Source: CAYJBH01 sp964368625
GTDB taxonomy: Bacteria; Bacillota; Clostridia; Oscillospirales; Ruminococcaceae
Direction of reading: 5' to 3'
Length of the DNA stretch: 64,000 nucleotides
NCBI GenBank assembly: GCA_964368625.1
Contig: CAYJBH010000010.1
Span: 11,963-75,962, forward strand
Part shown: piece by piece, positions 1 through 9,223 of the stretch
Layout of the letters: each line of letters begins with the position of its first letter
How positions within the stretch are numbered: the stretch's first letter is position 1
Made by a program: the position numbers and the translations under genes
Notes under the pieces: model-generated
What the model was told of the DNA's origin: nothing
What the model saw: the letters and a program-made list of their open reading frames with translations, nothing else
The model's database searches: none

Positions 1-249
1 TTTCTCTGTATCACATATTCCAACTATTCCTCGTCCATAGAAACTGACTATACCCACCAGCGAGGTCAGTATTCCTGCCTGAGTATGTACTATTATTCCT
101 ACAGGTGTCCCTACACTAAGGCGAGGAAAATCGGAGCCCTTAATTTCCAATTCTCCCGGTGTTGGTGAGAGGGTTAGTAACCCCTGTGCTATGGTTTCAC
201 CCTTTTCATCCACAAGTTCTGCCGTTAAGGCAAGTGGCTCAATTTGCAT
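1..249 (-). CDS. Unrecognised protein, N-terminal part (cut by window edge)
   Basis: An open frame of 83 codons reads leftwards off the window from an ATG at 249, preceded by a good ribosome binding site (GAGGTGA). The visible part begins MQIEPLALTAELVDEKGE and is beta-rich, with alternating hydrophobic residues and several glycines. This resembles a small beta-barrel domain of the PilZ kind, but no diagnostic motif is present, so no function is assigned. It diverges from the gene at 293; their starts are 43 nt apart and must share a short control region. The C-terminus lies outside the window. Confidence 0.65.
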   Translation of the reverse strand, partial: MQIEPLALTAELVDEKGETIAQGLLTLSPTPGELEIKGSDFPRLSVGTPVGIIVHTQAGILTSLVGIVSFYGRGIVGICDTEK

Positions 250-292
250 ATGTCACCTCAAAAAATAAGTCCTGAAAGGAATAAAATTATAT

Positions 293-757
293 ATGAAAAA
301 CGATAATGTATCTGCAGTAGCAGAAATACTCTCGGAAAAGCAGGTATTGCTTTGTGAGCTGTTAAAGCGCAGCTCGGATTGCAGTTGGGACAGCACCCAA
401 GAATTAACCACTTGGGTTGAAAGTAGAGCCGAGATTATTAAGGATATTGATATTCTCGATCAAAAGATAGAATCATGTGTTGCTCTATGTGAAAATGAAT
501 ACCCGAGTATAAGAAAAGCTTTAAATAACAGCTGCAATCGTGGCGAACTTTGCGATGAACTAAAAACAATTTTTGATGCAACTCAACATAACTTTTCAAT
601 CCTTAATAGAGTAAAATCCATATCTGATGAAGTTATGGAGCGAATTAACAAAATGCAGGACAGTGTAAAAGATGGTATAAAACAAAATAACCAGAAAACA
701 AAGGTAGTTAAATACTTCCCTAATGAAAAAATTGGTATCTTTAGGGAAAGAGGTTAA
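293..757 (+). CDS. Unrecognised helical protein, 154 aa
   Basis: The ATG at 293 has an AAAGGA ribosome binding site about 12 nt upstream. The product is charged and almost wholly alpha-helical, with long amphipathic stretches around residues 40-70 and 90-130 that could form a coiled coil. There is no signal peptide or membrane segment. A basic tail (KTKVVKYF) ends the protein. Small helical proteins of this size include FlgN/FliT-type chaperones, but nothing in the sequence proves that. It is divergent from the partial gene at 249 and converges with trmFO, the two stop regions overlapping by 4 nt. Confidence 0.6.
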   Translation: MKNDNVSAVAEILSEKQVLLCELLKRSSDCSWDSTQELTTWVESRAEIIKDIDILDQKIESCVALCENEYPSIRKALNNSCNRGELCDELKTIFDATQHNFSILNRVKSISDEVMERINKMQDSVKDGIKQNNQKTKVVKYFPNEKIGIFRERG

Positions 758-2052
758 TCTTCCTCTTGCGATTTAATGTATTCGTCGAGTGCCTTCAGTG
801 AGCGTTCGGCGATTTTTTCATATCTTAAACGCTTATCCTTTATTCTTTCGGGAAGAGGAGCCAGTAATCCCATTGCGGCACCTTGTGGTTGGAAATTCTT
901 ATTTTCGGTAAGTATATGACGTAACAATCCTCCTACCATAGTATCCGGTGGTGGAATTTCGGCTTGTGCACCAATAATTCTAGCATACACAAATCTCGCT
1001 GCAAGAAGTCCACAGGATATCGATTCACTGTAACCCTCAAAGCCGGTGATCCCACCTGCAAAAAATATATTGGGATGATTTTTTAACGATAAATCCGAGT
1101 TTAAAAGCATCGGGCTGTTAATAAAACTGTTTCGGTGCATTACGCCATACCTAACATATTCAGCATTTGCAAGTGCAGGAATTAAACCAAATACTCTGCG
1201 TTGCTCCGAAAACTTTAGATTTGTTTGACATCCAACAAGGTTAAATCTCTCCCCCTTTAAATCTTCTCGGCGAAGCTGAAGATTAGCAAAGGGGCGTCGG
1301 TCGGTTTTAGGGTCTGTTAATCCTATCGGCTTAAACGGGCCAAATCTAGGGCTATCCTCTCCTCGTGACGCCAATATTTCTATCGGCATACAGCCTTCAT
1401 AAACCCTGTCAAAATCGTGCAGTGGTGCGCGCTCGGCATTAACCAGTTCTTTTATAAAGTTATAATACTGCTCCCTATCGAGAGGACAGTTTATATAGTC
1501 GTCTCCACCCCTGCCATATCTACTTGCAGAAAAATAGTAATCAGGATTTAGGCTTTCTGCCGTTACTATCGGAGCAGCAGCATCATGATAGTATAAAAAT
1601 CCATCGGTAAGTTTATTAACTGCATCCGAGAACGGAGGCTCTGTCATAGGGCCTGTCGCCACAATGCATAATCCTTGAGGTATCTCATCAACAACTCGGT
1701 GCTCGATTTTAATATTATATTTGTTAAGAAGGTGTGCAACTGCATTTGAAAATGCGGTACGCTCGACCGCTAACGCGCCTCCGGCCGGAACTGAATGCTG
1801 TTTTGCTAACTCAAACAGCCTCCCGCCTAACCTTGTTGTTTCGGTTTTCAACAAACCAGATGCAGATCCTACTCTCTCTGCTCCAAGGCTGTTTGAACAA
1901 ACTAGCTCTGCTACACCATCGCTATTGTGTGCAGGTGACATTCTGATGGGTTTTTGTTCTAAAAGGGTAATATTAACCCTTTTAGAAGCTAAATATACCG
2001 CCGCCTCACAACCTGCAAGGCCAGCACCTATTATAGTTACATTGTTTTGCAT
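754..2052 (-). CDS. trmFO: Folate-dependent tRNA (uracil-5-)-methyltransferase TrmFO
   Basis: TrmFO makes ribothymidine at U54 of tRNAs, using 5,10-methylene-tetrahydrofolate as carbon donor and FADH2 as reductant; it is typical of Gram-positive bacteria. The N-terminal FAD-binding loop IGAGLAGCEAA (about residues 8-18) is followed by the family block with LEQKPIRMSPAH and LVCSNSLGAE. A GGITGFEGYSES segment lies near residue 332. The length of 432 aa is normal. It is the last gene of a tight minus-strand operon (12 nt after dut). The 5-formyl-THF cyclo-ligase at the head of the operon feeds the same folate pool. Confidence 0.95.
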   Translation of the reverse strand: MQNNVTIIGAGLAGCEAAVYLASKRVNITLLEQKPIRMSPAHNSDGVAELVCSNSLGAERVGSASGLLKTETTRLGGRLFELAKQHSVPAGGALAVERTAFSNAVAHLLNKYNIKIEHRVVDEIPQGLCIVATGPMTEPPFSDAVNKLTDGFLYYHDAAAPIVTAESLNPDYYFSASRYGRGGDDYINCPLDREQYYNFIKELVNAERAPLHDFDRVYEGCMPIEILASRGEDSPRFGPFKPIGLTDPKTDRRPFANLQLRREDLKGERFNLVGCQTNLKFSEQRRVFGLIPALANAEYVRYGVMHRNSFINSPMLLNSDLSLKNHPNIFFAGGITGFEGYSESISCGLLAARFVYARIIGAQAEIPPPDTMVGGLLRHILTENKNFQPQGAAMGLLAPLPERIKDKRLRYEKIAERSLKALDEYIKSQEED

Positions 2053-2064
2053 AATATGTTTTCC

Positions 2065-2499
2065 TTAAATACCTGTAGACCCAAATCCGCCGCTACCGCG
2101 CTCTGTTTGTGGTAGTGATAACTTTTCAACGAATTGGCACTGCAACACAGGCATTATTGCCAGTTGTGCTAACCGTTGCTGATGTTCTATTAAAAAATCT
2201 TCGTTTGATGCGTTGTGTAATGCAACCTTTAGCTCTCCCCGATAATCACTATCTATTACACCTACCGAATTTGAAAGAGTAATACCTCTACTTGCCAGCC
2301 CGCTACGAGCAAAAACCAATCCAACATACCCCTGCGGTATTGCTAGCGAGATGCCTGTTCCTACCAAAACCCTTTCTTGCGGTGCAAGTAGAATACTTTC
2401 GGGACAGTAGGAGAAAATATCTGCTGCTGCAGACCCCTCGGTAGCGTAGCTTAACATCATAGCATCTTCTTTAATTTTTTTAAACGAAATCTCGGTCAT
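2065..2499 (-). CDS. dut: Deoxyuridine 5'-triphosphate nucleotidohydrolase (dUTPase)
   Basis: It hydrolyses dUTP to dUMP and pyrophosphate, keeping uracil out of DNA and supplying dUMP for thymidylate synthesis. At 144 aa it is a normal trimeric dUTPase. The five conserved motifs are visible: AADIFSY (motif 1), ARSGLASRGI (2), GVIDSDYRGELKV (3), QRLAQLAI (4) and the C-terminal glycine-rich RGSGGFGSTG (5). It lies between the flippase gene (6 nt upstream) and trmFO (12 nt downstream), so it is surely co-transcribed with them. Confidence 0.95.
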   Translation of the reverse strand: MTEISFKKIKEDAMMLSYATEGSAAADIFSYCPESILLAPQERVLVGTGISLAIPQGYVGLVFARSGLASRGITLSNSVGVIDSDYRGELKVALHNASNEDFLIEHQQRLAQLAIMPVLQCQFVEKLSLPQTERGSGGFGSTGI

Positions 2500-2505
2500 G
2501 CCTTG

Positions 2506-3903
2506 TTATCTCCTCTTTCCAATTATCTTAACCACAGTTTTTACTAAGGTTCCTGAATTAATAGCCGCTACAGCAATAAACAATACTACCGCCGGAATAA
2601 ACCAAAGTGCAGGTTCAGCTATAACCACCAAACAAAGTATAGTTAACAAGATTAGGTTTATTATCATCTTTATTACATTGAGCCTTAACTTCACATATCT
2701 TCGTGTGCTTATCGCCCTTATTATGAACACAATTAAATAACTTGCCACCGTTGCTAGTGCTGCACCGTATACCCCAAATTCCGGAATAAATAATAAGTTA
2801 AGAACAATGTTACTACCTGCACCGGCAAGCATGGTAATGAGGGTAACAATACTCCTTTTTTCCACCATATAGATACTTCCAAGAAATGATACAAAGCAGG
2901 AGAAAATGGTTGCCATTATTAGTATTGGAATATACCTCCATGCCTCAAAATAAAGTTCATCTACAAATATCATCATAATGAATTTGCAAACTAAAATTAA
3001 ACCTGCAGCCGCAACAAAACACAGCGCCTGAAGACCGGAAAATATATCCGAAAAAAAGTGTTGCCGCTTTAACGGATTACTCTCCGATACTGAAGAAAGC
3101 TGCCATGCTTCAATAAATATAGTTGATGCAATACTAATGATAGTTGGAATTTTATATGAAGCCGCATAGAGTCCGTTTTGTGCTTCTCCAAGAAAATAAA
3201 CTATAAAGAACCTATCCGAAACATTAGTTATCCACCAAAACATTTGATTTGGAATCAGGGGAAGTGCATAAAAAAGCATCGCCTTTGTTACCGATTTATT
3301 AAGCGATGACAGCCTGAAAAATTTATGCAATCCGGCAACCAAAAATAAAAACACACATGATAATAGGTCAGAAGCAACTACAGCCAAAAGATAACCGGGA
3401 ACATCCAAGCTTAAAACAACCAAGAAAAGCACATTAAATGCTATATTAAAGATTGTTGAGAGTAGGCCGTCTAATGCATAGAGCCTCAGATAATGCTGTG
3501 TTCTTACAAACTGAGAAAATAGTGACCGCAAAAGCGATGTAAACACATACAGCAGTAGCAATGGTGCGTATTCTGCTACATAAGAAACATTTGAAAACAG
3601 TGGTATAGTACAGGCGAAAACACAAAGTCCGATAAAAAGTACCACGGCACCGGTTGTAAAAACACTTCTTCGACTGTAACTTTTATCAAGACCAAATCTC
3701 ACAACCGAATGCATTACCCCAACAGAAACAATCGGCAAAAGTAGATTTGCTGTTTGAACAAGCATATCTGCACGACCGAATGATTCAGTTGATAAAACCC
3801 TGGTATAAAGTGGCAACAGAAAAAATACCAATAGCTTAGAGCTAAAGGTACTAACCGCAAGCAACACCGTGTTTGTTGCTAATTTACGGTATTGGTTTCC
3901 CAT
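2506..3903 (-). CDS. Polysaccharide flippase of the MOP (Wzx/MurJ-like) superfamily
   Basis: This 465-aa, very hydrophobic protein has about 12-14 predicted membrane segments and the N-terminal pattern NTVLLAVSTFSSKLLVF...LPLYTRVLS, typical of Wzx-type flippases that move lipid-linked sugars across the membrane. The helix-breaking motif ALPLIPNQMFWW near residues 213-224 is also usual. The substrate cannot be read from the sequence; O-antigen-like, teichoic or capsule units are possible. Its start overlaps the end of the upstream cyclo-ligase gene by 25 nt, which suggests translational coupling. It is an odd partner for the folate and nucleotide genes around it. Confidence 0.85.
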   Translation of the reverse strand: MGNQYRKLATNTVLLAVSTFSSKLLVFFLLPLYTRVLSTESFGRADMLVQTANLLLPIVSVGVMHSVVRFGLDKSYSRRSVFTTGAVVLFIGLCVFACTIPLFSNVSYVAEYAPLLLLYVFTSLLRSLFSQFVRTQHYLRLYALDGLLSTIFNIAFNVLFLVVLSLDVPGYLLAVVASDLLSCVFLFLVAGLHKFFRLSSLNKSVTKAMLFYALPLIPNQMFWWITNVSDRFFIVYFLGEAQNGLYAASYKIPTIISIASTIFIEAWQLSSVSESNPLKRQHFFSDIFSGLQALCFVAAAGLILVCKFIMMIFVDELYFEAWRYIPILIMATIFSCFVSFLGSIYMVEKRSIVTLITMLAGAGSNIVLNLLFIPEFGVYGAALATVASYLIVFIIRAISTRRYVKLRLNVIKMIINLILLTILCLVVIAEPALWFIPAVVLFIAVAAINSGTLVKTVVKIIGKRR

Positions 3904-4445
3904 AACACCTCATTTTCGGTTACTATGCAGTTTGGTTTCATATCGTGGGGCTCAAACGGTATACTTGGTATAATCATCATGTCGTAACAAAGGCAGATAG
4001 AAAGGCAATCGGCCGAAGCTAATAAGCGATCATAATAACCACCTCCATGCCCTAACCTATAACCATTTAAATCGCATGAAACACATGGAAGTACAATGGC
4101 AGAAAGTTCGATAACCGAAATTGCCGGTAACGAAACATGTGGGGCAGGTATTCCATACCGCCCCGGAACCATCATATTCATGTCGGTGATAACTATCGGT
4201 GAAATCTCGCCGATAACATCACATCTCGGAAGCGCCAACCTGTTTTGCAGTATTAACTCTTTAATCAAAAGGCTTGTTGACGGTTCTCTTATTGTGTTGG
4301 CGTAGCAGAGAATCACCCCCTCTTTTGGCAAAAGATCCAAGGCTTTTTGCTCGATAATCTTATCAGCTGCATTTCTATATTCCTGCGATAGCTCTGTTTT
4401 TGCCGAGTTTATTCTTAAACTCTCTTTATCTTGAGTCATTCCCAT
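3879..4445 (-). CDS. 5-formyltetrahydrofolate cyclo-ligase family protein
   Basis: This enzyme converts 5-formyl-THF to 5,10-methenyl-THF with ATP, returning stored folate to the active one-carbon pool. The family signature LGHGGGYYDRLLA is present at about residues 131-143, and the length (188 aa) is normal. The ATG at 4445 follows AGGAGG at 8 nt spacing and is preferred over the second ATG two codons later. It heads a minus-strand operon with flippase, dut and trmFO. TrmFO uses the neighbouring folate form, so at least three of the four genes touch folate or thymine metabolism. Confidence 0.9.
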   Translation of the reverse strand: MGMTQDKESLRINSAKTELSQEYRNAADKIIEQKALDLLPKEGVILCYANTIREPSTSLLIKELILQNRLALPRCDVIGEISPIVITDMNMMVPGRYGIPAPHVSLPAISVIELSAIVLPCVSCDLNGYRLGHGGGYYDRLLASADCLSICLCYDMMIIPSIPFEPHDMKPNCIVTENEVLWETNTVN

Positions 4446-4645
4446 TGGCTGTGCCTCCTCAAAACTAATCGGAAAACAAGTTTTTATTACCTTGTTAGAG
4501 CCATTGGTTCCACCAAATCTACACCGTAATTACACTACCCGCTATACCATAAAATATACCTTATTAGTCCTCTTATGAAACTATGTCGTACTTATGGCTA
4601 TCTCTATATTAGATATAACGGGCAGATTATTTATAACAAAAATAA

Positions 4646-5344
4646 TTATTTTTCTATGCGGCTAAGTACGTCTCTATACCCTTCAAGAACATCACCAAGG
4701 TCACGACGAAAACGATCTTTGTCAAGTTTTTCACCCGTCTTCATATCCCAGAAACGACAGGAATCAGGAGATATTTCGTCGCAAAGAATTATTTCACCAT
4801 CAAAACGACCAAACTCTAATTTAAAATCAACTAGCCTAATACCGGTAGCGGCAAACATTTCGCTCATAATCTCGTTAACCTTTAAAGCATCAGCACTCAT
4901 CTGTGCCAGTTCCTCTTCGGTAGCAAGGTTAATTGCGGTTATCTGGCTGTTGTTGATCATCGGATCGTTTAGTTCGTCGCTCTTATAGCTAAACTCTACT
5001 ATTATGTTAGAAAGTTCTGTTCCTTCATCAACACCAAATCTACGTGAAAAACTTCCTGCCGCAACGTTACGGATAATAACCTCAACCATAACAATCTCAG
5101 CATTTTTAACAAGAAACTCTGTCTCGCTGAGACGGCGAATACGATGTGTTTTAACCCCGCTTTTTTCTAGCTTATCAAAAATAATTTCTGATATTTCAGC
5201 GTTTAATAAGCCTTTACCCTCAAGCTCGGCCTTCTTTTCACCGTTAAACGCAGTTGCGGTATCCTTATACCGGATTACAACACTCTTGTCATCCTCGCCG
5301 GTTAGAATAATTTTAGATTTTCCTTCATAAATTTTTTCGTACAT
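4646..5344 (-). CDS. purC: Phosphoribosylaminoimidazole-succinocarboxamide synthase (SAICAR synthetase)
   Basis: PurC joins CAIR and aspartate with ATP to make SAICAR in purine synthesis. The N-terminal YEGKSKIIL, central EVIIRNVAAGSFSRRFGV and C-terminal DFKLEFGR...ILCDEISPDS segments match the family, and 232 aa is the usual single-domain size. A clean AAGGAG ribosome binding site precedes the ATG. It lies 19 nt downstream of the glycosyltransferase-TPR gene and is the last gene of the purB operon. PurB, which acts on the next intermediate, is the first gene of the same operon. No clear intrinsic terminator was found after it. Confidence 0.95.
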   Translation of the reverse strand: MYEKIYEGKSKIILTGEDDKSVVIRYKDTATAFNGEKKAELEGKGLLNAEISEIIFDKLEKSGVKTHRIRRLSETEFLVKNAEIVMVEVIIRNVAAGSFSRRFGVDEGTELSNIIVEFSYKSDELNDPMINNSQITAINLATEEELAQMSADALKVNEIMSEMFAATGIRLVDFKLEFGRFDGEIILCDEISPDSCRFWDMKTGEKLDKDRFRRDLGDVLEGYRDVLSRIEK

Positions 5345-5363
5345 TTTTGTCTCCTTAATTATT

Positions 5364-7517
5364 TCATTTTAGTTTGTTCTTTAATCGTGCAACTTCCGGA
5401 TTATTTGGCATCAACACCGATAGCTGGTTTATTATCATTGCAGCTTCCTGCTGTTTACCAATAGCTATAAATTCCTCCGCCTTGGCTAATAGCGTTTTTC
5501 CTAGCTTCATGAATTCTCTTTGCTCATCACTAATATTATCATTCTTTTTATCCTTTTCCTGCATTATGTCGAAAAGAATGTATTCAATATTTTTATAAAA
5601 CTCTTCCTGAGTTTTAAGTGCTTCACGTAGCTTTTTAACCGCATTAACATTATCGTCTTGGTTGCGATGTTGCTGTGCTTCATTCATCAGCTGTGCAAAC
5701 TTATATTTACCCGGTATGTAATCAATATTTTCTTCGCTAAACATCTGTGGATTAAACATCCGCTCCGACTCGATAAAGTTTGCTTCGCAATACCCCTCAA
5801 ACAATCTCTTTAGCTCATCAATAGGTAATAGACTAATACTTATTGCTACATAACTTAGCGCCGAATAAAGCCTTAGCTCTGCTTGGTCGGTAGGTATTTT
5901 ATTATCGCTAAGGTATCTTGGTAAAAGTTCGCTAATCTCCTCATATCTACTTCCTGCAAGCAGACAATAATGGTCTATAGAAGAATTCGAAGATATAACC
6001 TTGATAATCTCGTTATACCCTGCATCTTCCTTTATCATTAAATAGATAATGTCAGGTATAATGCCTTTATAATCCTCTCGGTTAAACTTGAGTAAATCTC
6101 GGTAGCTACATTCTCCCTTTTGAGCCTTAAACAACAAGGTAAAGGCCGATTCACAGTCCCCAAAGTTGCGATAAAAACTTTGGGTTATTAAAGTTCTCTG
6201 GTAACCGTCTTTCATAAGGTTTTGTAACCTTTCCACAAAAACCTTAGCTATATTTGGTCTGTTAAAAAGTTCAGTGTAAACACTGGTTGCAAGCTCATAA
6301 TCTCGCTCAAATCTACAATAATCTATAACAAAATCTATTCCCGGTATTTGATTTGTTAAGAGTGAAACCTTATTAAAGTCAACCAATTTGGTTATGTTTT
6401 TCATGTCGTCGACTTCATCGAGCTGATACCTACAGTAGGCATATAGACATTTCATATGAACTATATGTTCCTCGGTAATACAGCTTTGGGGGTTCATAGA
6501 TGCATCACCGGTAGCAAAGGTGTTTTCCTTAATCATTTCGATAGCGCGACGATATCGGTTAGCAGCAACCTTTGCAGTTTCGTAATCCTTTTGTTGGTAT
6601 GCGGCAATTGCTGTTTTAAAGCAACAGTCGATATCGCTGTTATACACCATCTCTCGTGATTCAATCATCTTAAGTAGTTCCTGCCTTGCCGACAGGTAGT
6701 GAGAGCAACGAAGATATGCAAGAATTCTAAAACTCTGAAAAATCACCTTAACATGGTCATATTGTGTAACCTCAAACCCGTGATTAATGTACGAGAGCTG
6801 TCGTTTTAGGTCAACATCACCACCTCTAAATTCCCTAATATAATGTATTAGATAGTGGGTGCTGTTTGGCTCTTGTTTAAGGCAACTTTCCAGCATGGTG
6901 GTGTTACGATTCTGTTTAGCTCTAAGCTGAGACTTTGTTAAATCATCTGAATAACCATAATGAATACAAAGGGCATCGTTAATCTGATACCCGTAAAAAC
7001 CATCTCTAATCGGTAGGCTCTCATGAACCATATGTTGGAATGCCATTCCGGGGTAAACCCGATGAATTCTAAAGAGGAATGCATCCATATAAGAATTGCC
7101 ACTTCTTTTTAACATGTTCCTTATGTTATAGGCTGCATATGCAATCTTTTCGGATTGATGGTTTAAAACAAAAGTCTCGATTCCATCGGTATTTTCAAAA
7201 ATTTCATCTGCATCAATATACATAAACCATATACCGCTAGCCCTACGCAGGCTTTCGTTTCTGGCGGCGGCAAAATCGTTGTTCCATTCGTAATTATAAA
7301 CCTTATCGGTAAACTGTTTTGCTATTTCTACAGTTCTATCGGTAGAACCGGTATCAATAATAATTAGCTCACCGTTAGTATTTTTTAACAGCTTTTGTAC
7401 AGACTCAAGGCAACGGCCGAGAAAGCGCTCCTCGTTTTTAACAATCATTCCTATAGTGAGGTAAACCTTATTATCCTCTGCCTTAACCGCCGATACATCT
7501 CTAATATTAGCCTTCAT
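5364..7517 (-). CDS. Family 2 glycosyltransferase with C-terminal TPR-like repeats
   Basis: The N-terminal 230 residues are a GT-A glycosyltransferase: TIGMIVKNEE at about 21, IIIDTGSTDRT at about 52 and the metal-binding DxD in MYIDADEIF at about 100. The NDFAAARNES motif lies between. The remaining roughly 480 residues are helical and rich in YxxA and paired-helix patterns, ending with LMPNNPEVARLKNK, consistent with degenerate tetratricopeptide repeats that could bind a protein acceptor. Such proteins glycosylate peptides or surface polymers, but the target is unknown. It lies between purB (32 nt) and purC (19 nt) on the same strand, so it appears to be transcribed with purine genes. Confidence 0.85.
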   Translation of the reverse strand: MKANIRDVSAVKAEDNKVYLTIGMIVKNEERFLGRCLESVQKLLKNTNGELIIIDTGSTDRTVEIAKQFTDKVYNYEWNNDFAAARNESLRRASGIWFMYIDADEIFENTDGIETFVLNHQSEKIAYAAYNIRNMLKRSGNSYMDAFLFRIHRVYPGMAFQHMVHESLPIRDGFYGYQINDALCIHYGYSDDLTKSQLRAKQNRNTTMLESCLKQEPNSTHYLIHYIREFRGGDVDLKRQLSYINHGFEVTQYDHVKVIFQSFRILAYLRCSHYLSARQELLKMIESREMVYNSDIDCCFKTAIAAYQQKDYETAKVAANRYRRAIEMIKENTFATGDASMNPQSCITEEHIVHMKCLYAYCRYQLDEVDDMKNITKLVDFNKVSLLTNQIPGIDFVIDYCRFERDYELATSVYTELFNRPNIAKVFVERLQNLMKDGYQRTLITQSFYRNFGDCESAFTLLFKAQKGECSYRDLLKFNREDYKGIIPDIIYLMIKEDAGYNEIIKVISSNSSIDHYCLLAGSRYEEISELLPRYLSDNKIPTDQAELRLYSALSYVAISISLLPIDELKRLFEGYCEANFIESERMFNPQMFSEENIDYIPGKYKFAQLMNEAQQHRNQDDNVNAVKKLREALKTQEEFYKNIEYILFDIMQEKDKKNDNISDEQREFMKLGKTLLAKAEEFIAIGKQQEAAMIINQLSVLMPNNPEVARLKNKLK

Positions 7518-7549
7518 GGTATCAATTCCCTTTCAGATTAATTGCTATG

Positions 7550-8974
7550 CTAAACCTTAAGCTCAACAATATCATCCTCTTCTATAGCCTCGGCTTTAAC
7601 AATCTCATCAACCGATATTAAAAACTCTTCGGTCTGAATCTCTGCAATTCCTACAAAGTTACTGTTTGCTATAATATCTTCCATCTCGGCAAGAGAAAGT
7701 CCAAACCCATCGTCATTTGCCATACGATTTAACAGATCGCCATTCTCGCCTTCCTTTAAAGCTGTAGCGGCGGCAACCGAGTGTTTTCTGATAAGTTCAT
7801 GGATCGTTTGCCTATCCTTACCCTGCTTAACACAATGCATTAAAATGTTTTCGGTAGCCATAAACGGTAGCTCTTCATCCAGCCGACGTTTAATAACCTT
7901 AGGGAATACTCGAAGGCCACCAATAATGTTGTTATATATAAGCAGTATGGAATCAACAGCCAAAAATGCCTCAGAAATTGCAATCCTGCGGTTAGCCGAA
8001 TCATCTAGCGTTCTCTCAAACCACTGCGCCGATGAGGTTAACGCCGGATTAAGGGTATCAACCATAACATAGCGAGCCAGCGAGGCTATTCTTTCAGAGC
8101 GCATCGGATTTCGTTTATATGCCATTGCCGATGAACCCACCTGTCCTGATTCAAATGGTTCCTCAACCTCACGTAGATTAGATAATAATCTAATATCGTT
8201 AGAAAATTTATAACAGCTCTGTGCAATTCCTGAAAGAACCGACATTATATAGTAGTCAACCTTTCGAGAATACGTCTGTCCCCCAACCTTGTAAACAGAG
8301 TCAAAATTCATTCTTTTTGCTATCAGCTGTTCCAGCTTCATCGCCTTTTGTGCATCACCCTCAAACAAAGAAACAAAGCTTGCAGCGGTTCCGGTAGTTC
8401 CTTTGCAACCAAAAAATTTTAAATTTTCTAAAACAAAGTTTAGCTGTTCAAGGTCCAGCAAAAGTTCATTTATCCAAAGCGTAGCCCTTTTACCTACCGT
8501 GGTTGGCTGAGCAGGTTGAAAATGTGTAAATGCAAGGCATGCTAATCCCTTATATTGCCTTGCAAACTCTGTAGCCTTGGCTATACATGCAACCAGCCGC
8601 CTTTTTATTACCAATAATGCCTCACGCTGAACTAGTATGTCGGTATTATCCCCCACATAGCTCGATGTTGCCCCAAGGTGAATTATAGGTCGCGCCTTGG
8701 GACAGCAGTCTCCATAGGTGTGAATATGAGCCATAACATCATGCCGTAGTTCCTTTTCATATCGTGCGGCGGCTTCAAAATCTATGTTATCGAGGTTGGC
8801 CTCTAGCTCTGCAATCTGTTCATCTGTAATTTCAAGACCAAGTTCCTGTTCACTCTGTGCAAGAGCTACCCAAAGTCTTCTCCAGTATCCAAACTTTCTG
8901 TTTGATGAAAAAATCTCCTGCATCTCATCACTAGCATAGCGTCCCGAAAGTGGGCTTTCATATCGATTGTGCAT
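7550..8974 (-). CDS. purB: Adenylosuccinate lyase
   Basis: PurB releases fumarate from SAICAR and from adenylosuccinate, so it acts in both purine synthesis and AMP formation. The 474-aa protein shows the superfamily signature GSSAMAYKRNPMRSE at about residue 280, as well as THFQPAQPTTVGKR and LGATSSYVGDNTD. The Ala in SSAMAYKRNP (usually Pro) is a common variant. The start follows an AAGGAA site. It is the first gene of a three-gene minus-strand unit with an extended -10 promoter upstream at about 9012-9040. Confidence 0.95.
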   Translation of the reverse strand: MHNRYESPLSGRYASDEMQEIFSSNRKFGYWRRLWVALAQSEQELGLEITDEQIAELEANLDNIDFEAAARYEKELRHDVMAHIHTYGDCCPKARPIIHLGATSSYVGDNTDILVQREALLVIKRRLVACIAKATEFARQYKGLACLAFTHFQPAQPTTVGKRATLWINELLLDLEQLNFVLENLKFFGCKGTTGTAASFVSLFEGDAQKAMKLEQLIAKRMNFDSVYKVGGQTYSRKVDYYIMSVLSGIAQSCYKFSNDIRLLSNLREVEEPFESGQVGSSAMAYKRNPMRSERIASLARYVMVDTLNPALTSSAQWFERTLDDSANRRIAISEAFLAVDSILLIYNNIIGGLRVFPKVIKRRLDEELPFMATENILMHCVKQGKDRQTIHELIRKHSVAAATALKEGENGDLLNRMANDDGFGLSLAEMEDIIANSNFVGIAEIQTEEFLISVDEIVKAEAIEEDDIVELKV

Positions 8975-9011
8975 ATCTTATACTTTCCTTAACTAAATTA
9001 TATTTAATAAA

Positions 9012-9040
9012 ATTATACCATACAGGATAGTAAAAAGTAA
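9012..9040 (-). promoter_or_regulatory. Predicted sigma-A promoter of the purB operon
   Basis: On the minus strand a consensus -10 box TATAAT (9012-9017) is preceded by TG one base away, giving an extended -10. A weak -35 box TTACTT (9035-9040) lies 17 nt upstream. The box is about 38 nt from the purB start. Confidence 0.5.
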
Positions 9041-9158
9041 ATATAAGAGTGCAAAAAGAGTAAAATTAATTTATATCTATAATCAAAAGAATAACAGAGA
9101 AATAAGAGTAGCGAGATGGCTCTTTTGCAAAATTGTGTAAACTATCTGTAAATTTTAA

Positions 9159-9187
9159 TTGAAATATTATTTGATATGTGCTATACT
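9159..9187 (+). promoter_or_regulatory. Predicted sigma-A promoter of yebC
   Basis: TTGAAA (9159-9164), 17-nt spacer, TATACT (9182-9187), 36 nt before the yebC ATG. The rest of the 8975-9223 intergenic region is AT-rich and holds no visible gene. Confidence 0.55.
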
Positions 9188-9223
9188 AATTCCATATGAC
9201 GTATAATTTTGTAGGAAAAGACA

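Noticed and set aside
1721..2068. Plus-strand open frames opposite trmFO
   Set aside because: Shadow of a firmly identified gene on the other strand; no ribosome binding site or family motif.
4446..4645. Riboswitch or purine box upstream of the purC/cyclo-ligase region
   Set aside because: Only a 6-bp inverted repeat (AACAAG/CTTGTT) and AT palindromes were seen; no recognisable riboswitch core.
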